Positions 58,071 to 62,000 of a stretch of DNA of 62,000 nucleotides are shown one piece after another (position 1 is the first letter of the stretch; each line of letters opens with the position of its first letter). The stretch is from Tubiluchus corallicola (lineage: Eukaryota; Priapulida; Priapulimorpha; Priapulimorphida; Tubiluchidae), in assembly GCA_030141605.1 (NCBI GenBank), contig JAQGDQ010000410.1, positions 1-62,000 on the forward strand, given 5' to 3'. Made by a program: the position numbers and the translations under genes. The notes beneath the pieces are model-generated. The model saw only the letters and a program-made list of their open reading frames with translations, was not told the origin of the DNA and ran no database searches.

Positions 58071-60504
58071 ACATGATACGAGATCAAATTTAGCAGCATA
58101 TTTAAGTCTGCCAATATGGGGCATAGAAGGGAAAATATATTCATTTTTAGTTCGAAAACGTCTAGGACACTTATTTTTCCTAGGCTTAGCAAGAAATGTA
58201 CAACTGTGCCTGAGCAAAATATCAAAGTGAAATTTTATTCTAGATAAATCTATCGTCTTCAGGGTGCCTTGCCTCATGAAACTCTTTCAAAAAACTTTTT
58301 GCTAATGTTCATTTGTTTTGTTAAATAGAAACCACTAGCCTTCAGCAGCCCAGAAACTAGTTTATTTGTAAACGATCCATTTTCAAACAATTTCCTAAAT
58401 ACTCTTCATAGTTACCACCACTTGCTTATGAGCGCTATCTTTGGTGCCAGGTCCAAGTAGTTAAGGGCATTCATCTAGTAATGCATTTCCTGTTTTTTTT
58501 CCAAAACTTCAATTAGTGCTTTCAGTTGTTTTTCAAACTCAGATTGAGTGCTTTCGTTTTGCTTGTGGTAACGTGTACATGCATTGGCTAGGTCCTTTGC
58601 TTTTATTTTCTTAATTCTTCAAACTAAACTGATCGTTGAGGACAACTGTACAGTCATAACGATTCACGATTTTTGTTGGATTTTTTTTTGTATATTTGTC
58701 AATATCGGATATAAATTCTTCAATTCACAAAACCCGTGACCAAAAATTATTATTGCACTAGAATGCACTTTATTTTTACGGGCAGGTCCGTTTGAGGCCA
58801 GCTTGGCAGCCATTTTAGATATCTTGTGAATGAATATTAGGAATGAATTCCTTGACGAATAAAATACACATCATCATCGTATGTGAAGAAGATGGTGCAG
58901 TAAAGCTAATATATTACGACAGCAGTCATATTTGTAGCCTGCTTGGCAGCCATCTTGAAATCTTAGATGGACTAACTCTACAAGAGCTTTTAGGTATCAG
59001 AAATGAGATTTGAAACCTATATATGAAGGACCCAAAGCAAAATGAAAACAAAATTAGAAGATTCGACCATCATCTTAGTGAAGTACAGTTACCATTCTGA
59101 TTAAATTCTGTTAATTTAAATTGTTTTGTTTCTTTATAATTATAAACATTCATATTTACTGGATTTTACCTGCGTGTTTTAGCGCATTCCCAAGGTGTTT
59201 AACCTGGAGAATCAAGCTTAAATAACCATCAAAGCTCTTCTTCAAAAATGTTAAATATCTATTATTGCCAAAAGGTGGCAGCAGGATGTTAGTCTTTAAC
59301 ATTAATGATAAATGCACATTGCACAATGAAAATTGCACATATGTACATAGCCAGTTAAAAGACGGTATGTATTGTATAGATTTACTTGCACGTTTACTAG
59401 TAGAGACAGGGGAATACGTTAATAAAAGATTTAATTGCCTGCATTGTAATCCTAGAAAATTAAAAAAGTTAATATTGAAAGTTGATTTTTCCATACAACC
59501 AAATTTCAAAATTAGTGGCAATTTTTCGACACCTTTGACAAGTCAGTGGTCCCAAATTAATGTGCATTACTTCTTGTTATTGCGAATATCAAACGAAAGA
59601 GTCTACATTAAAAACGTATAATCTGAGCTTCTAAAAAAATAAAGTCTAAAATAAACTCTAGGGCCTATTTTTGTGCTGGCAAGTTTACTAGTGTAAGTCT
59701 TTAAAAGCTGATAATGCTGCCGATTCAATCAATTTTCTGACTATTAAAAATGAAAAAAGTAATTTCTAACCAATAAGGGAAGTTCAGTTCTGAGGTGAAC
59801 AACCAATCCCCGTGAATCTGGTTATAACCGGCTTATTTCGCGCGCCTGCTGTCTACAAAGGTGCTGGCCGCTGAGTCGAATGGGCGGCTTGTAGTATGAA
59901 CATACTATTGGCACAAAAGATTCAGTTAACGCAAATCAGTGTTCTTTCTTACAATTTTATAATAGCTATTATGGAGCCTCATCATTAGCAGCAGGTTCAC
60001 AAAAGTGTTAGAGCCTGAGTTTCATAAAGAAGTGTTAAGCTACGAAGTTACTTACGGTTCTCCCAACCCACACACGCACGCGCGGTGTCATTGATGATTT
60101 ACTATGATTCCCACGCTGAAAGCATTACGAAATGGCAGGGTGAATTCCGTTACCAATATAGCTTAAAAGGTGGAAAACTGTATATGTTCAGTTTACGCCG
60201 AGTTTTATGATTCTGTTCCACGAAAATTATATCGCTTTCATCGACTAACGAGCTGCAGCTAAAGTGAGTCAATGTTGCTTTGTTTATGATCTTCTCTGGT
60301 CTGTTTTTTGGTGACTGTGTTACAGAAACTGGCTACCATTCATCTCATCTTACTGCAGTATGAAGTGTGTAACTTAGTGAATTTATAAGCATTGCCACAG
60401 CTACCAAACTCGCATAGAAGAATAATTAGCGTCCCGTGTTAATTTACTATTATTAGTGAAAACAAAGTTGATAGGCCGCCTCTACTAACGCGACGGTGAT
60501 AATC

Positions 60505-60583
60505 ATGACGTTGGATACTAATGACGTGAAAACAGATGCGGAAAAGGTGTATCTTCCTTTGTCAGAGCCTTACGTGAAACCAG
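60505..60583 (+). CDS. likely first coding exon of a gene leaving the window
   Basis: An ATG with an in-frame TAG about 12 codons upstream opens 26 codons (MTLDTNDVKTDAEKVYLPLS, then EPYVKPG) ending at a good donor, G|GTAAAT, in phase 1. The upstream segment is relatively CpG-rich, as expected of a promoter. No acceptor with matching coding sequence was seen in the last 1.4 kb, so the intron probably runs past 62000. No signal peptide; the start is soluble and charged. The product is not recognised. Confidence 0.4.
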
Positions 60584-61197
60584 GTAAATTAATAACGCAA
60601 TTTATTTCCTCCATTGAAGAGTAAACAGTAAAGATAGTTTACTAACTCAGCATAGTACATTTAATGTGTCTTAATTTTATAGCGTTTTCGCTCACAAAGT
60701 GTTATAGGAACCCCGGCTAGCTAATTGTTAACCTAAGTAAACCAAAGGCTGTTTTCCGTTTTTTTTTTGGTACTGGCCTAGCGCCGTTTCAACAGAGTTT
60801 TTATGATTTTGAGACATCTCGCAACCGAGGCAATGTCTGTTAGTGATGATTATTTTTGCCGCTTCTGGCTATAAACTTTATTGCTTTCAAGGAATTAAGT
60901 GCATAGCATTGCTGTAAAAAGTCATTACTGAGAAAATGGCTTATTGGCACGTCTGCTTCCGACTAGACTTTCTAGTCTACTCGCTTGGCGTTTAAACTCT
61001 CCTGGATAACCACGATAAGCTTTACAGATTTATTCTCGTGCAACCATGTAACTCTACACCTACTTCTATTAAAATTAGATTTTCCATTTTTGGCAAAGGC
61101 CTACATATACAATTGCACAATATTTCTACTGTATCAAAATTAATAATTTTAGGCAGTCAGTTACACTCGAACAAGATTTTTTTTACTTGCTTACCCT

Positions 61198-61198
<1 letters not shown>

Positions 61199-61288
<90 letters not shown>
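61199..61288 (+). repeat. (TA)n-(TG)n microsatellite
   Basis: About 15 TA units followed by about 29 TG units in the presumed first intron of the rightmost gene. Confidence 0.95.
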
Positions 61289-61291
<3 letters not shown>

Positions 61292-62000
61292 TGATTTTCT
61301 TGGAAAATTATATCAACAATCGTTTAACAATCACGGCCAAATAAAGTTCATTTCGTGAAACTACGAAAACTAAATTCGTGTATTAAATAACCCATTTTTT
61401 ATTTTATTGTGCGTATCGATATGTTTCTGTATTTTTTATCTTAAATGATAAAACACAATATAAAGACAAGCATTTTAGTTATAGTAACTGGTTTACAATT
61501 CGTGATTAGCTCTTTTATGCTACCATTTTCGTTGGAGGCATCACAACTGTTTGGTAACACCAGGCAAATTGAGTAATTTGCACATGTTCACAGGTAGTAA
61601 GCTTAGGGTGAAAGCTCCACGTGCAGTTCTAATCTACCGGGATGAGTGGTTGAAAGTCATCTTAACTTCGCATTGAGAATGACCTGACTTCTCAGTTTTT
61701 TATTCCAGAAACATTTTCAGAAATGTAGGATTTTATATTGGAAAAGCTGTGATTTTAGTTGTTCTTAATTACGGTTGTTCTTGTAAAATTTTAATGAACA
61801 TTCAATGTTTATTCTCGTGTGGGCGATTGCAGGAGAGGTATGTCACCGTCTGTGTAGGTGGTATGTTAAATAGTCTACCGGATATTTCCTATTTTATTAC
61901 GAATGCCAGAAAATGTTGAAACCTGTTGTTGTGCTGTACAGCATTCAGTAGACTATACAGCAGCTACTGCTGTTATCATTTCCAAAAGTACTTTTATTAC

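Larger units (their letters stand above)
56410..60504. other. low-density region with repeat remnants
   Basis: Recurring CAAGATGGCCACAAAT words (56720, 56866) and inverted GGCAGCCATYTT words (58806, 58946) hint at one old inverted element spanning much of it. The segment 59800-60500 has more CpG (TTATTTCGCGCGCC, CACGCACGCGCGG) than its surroundings and may be the promoter of the gene whose first exon is at 60505. No other gene is supported. Confidence 0.35.

Noticed and set aside
59156-59621. Overlapping ORFs of about 120 codons on both strands
   Set aside because: No motif, no splice context and no ATG for the plus-strand frame; AT-poor-stop chance ORFs fit better.

Overview
The window looks like nuclear DNA of an animal, probably a marine invertebrate. 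It is AT-rich. Genes are split by GT-AG introns from about 100 bp to several kb. The spaces hold long micro- and minisatellites, LINE copies, tRNA-derived SINE-like pieces, foldback/MITE elements and hammerhead-like motifs of the kind known from Penelope-like elements. I saw no prokaryotic features and cannot name the species.

The main content is a cluster of four paralogous ionotropic glutamate receptor-like genes. Gene A (+) has only its 3' end in the window (328-3704). Gene B (+, 7393-16804, 11 exons, 669 aa) and gene C (+, 19325-27748, 10 exons, 696 aa) follow in tandem. Gene D (-, 43100-29525, 12 exons, 674 aa) is tail-to-tail with C. I assembled the exons by hand from homology between the paralogues; all intron phases agree. 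Each complete protein has a signal peptide or N-terminal hydrophobic stretch, a shortened amino-terminal domain, the S1/S2 ligand-binding halves, M1, a re-entrant pore loop, M3 with VYTANLAAF, and M4 with a short tail. The arginine that binds the ligand carboxylate is kept in B, C and D (the S1 half of A is outside the window). The position matching the acidic amino-group contact is T, N, G and D in A-D. This suggests tuned or non-glutamate ligands, as in chemosensory IR-type receptors.

Gene D introns carry a SINE-like element, large trinucleotide and (GA)n arrays, and a ~5.3 kb sense-oriented (+) LINE (33.0-38.3 kb) with decayed ORF1 and ORF2, an internal 60-bp minisatellite and a deletion of the reverse transcriptase active-site region.

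Head-to-head with gene D is a predicted three-exon gene (44328-51273, +) for a 127-aa secreted precursor with an RQKR furin-type site and a four-cysteine mature region. I do not recognise its family. Its first intron holds a 5'-truncated LINE with an intact reverse transcriptase ORF.

From 51 to 62 kb the density is low: duplicated repeats and a hammerhead-like core near 52 kb, a possible minus-strand exon (54203-54559), a 114-codon single-exon ORF (55032-55376), decayed sequence with tandem duplications (55.4-59 kb), and a likely first coding exon of a gene running off the right edge (60505-60583).
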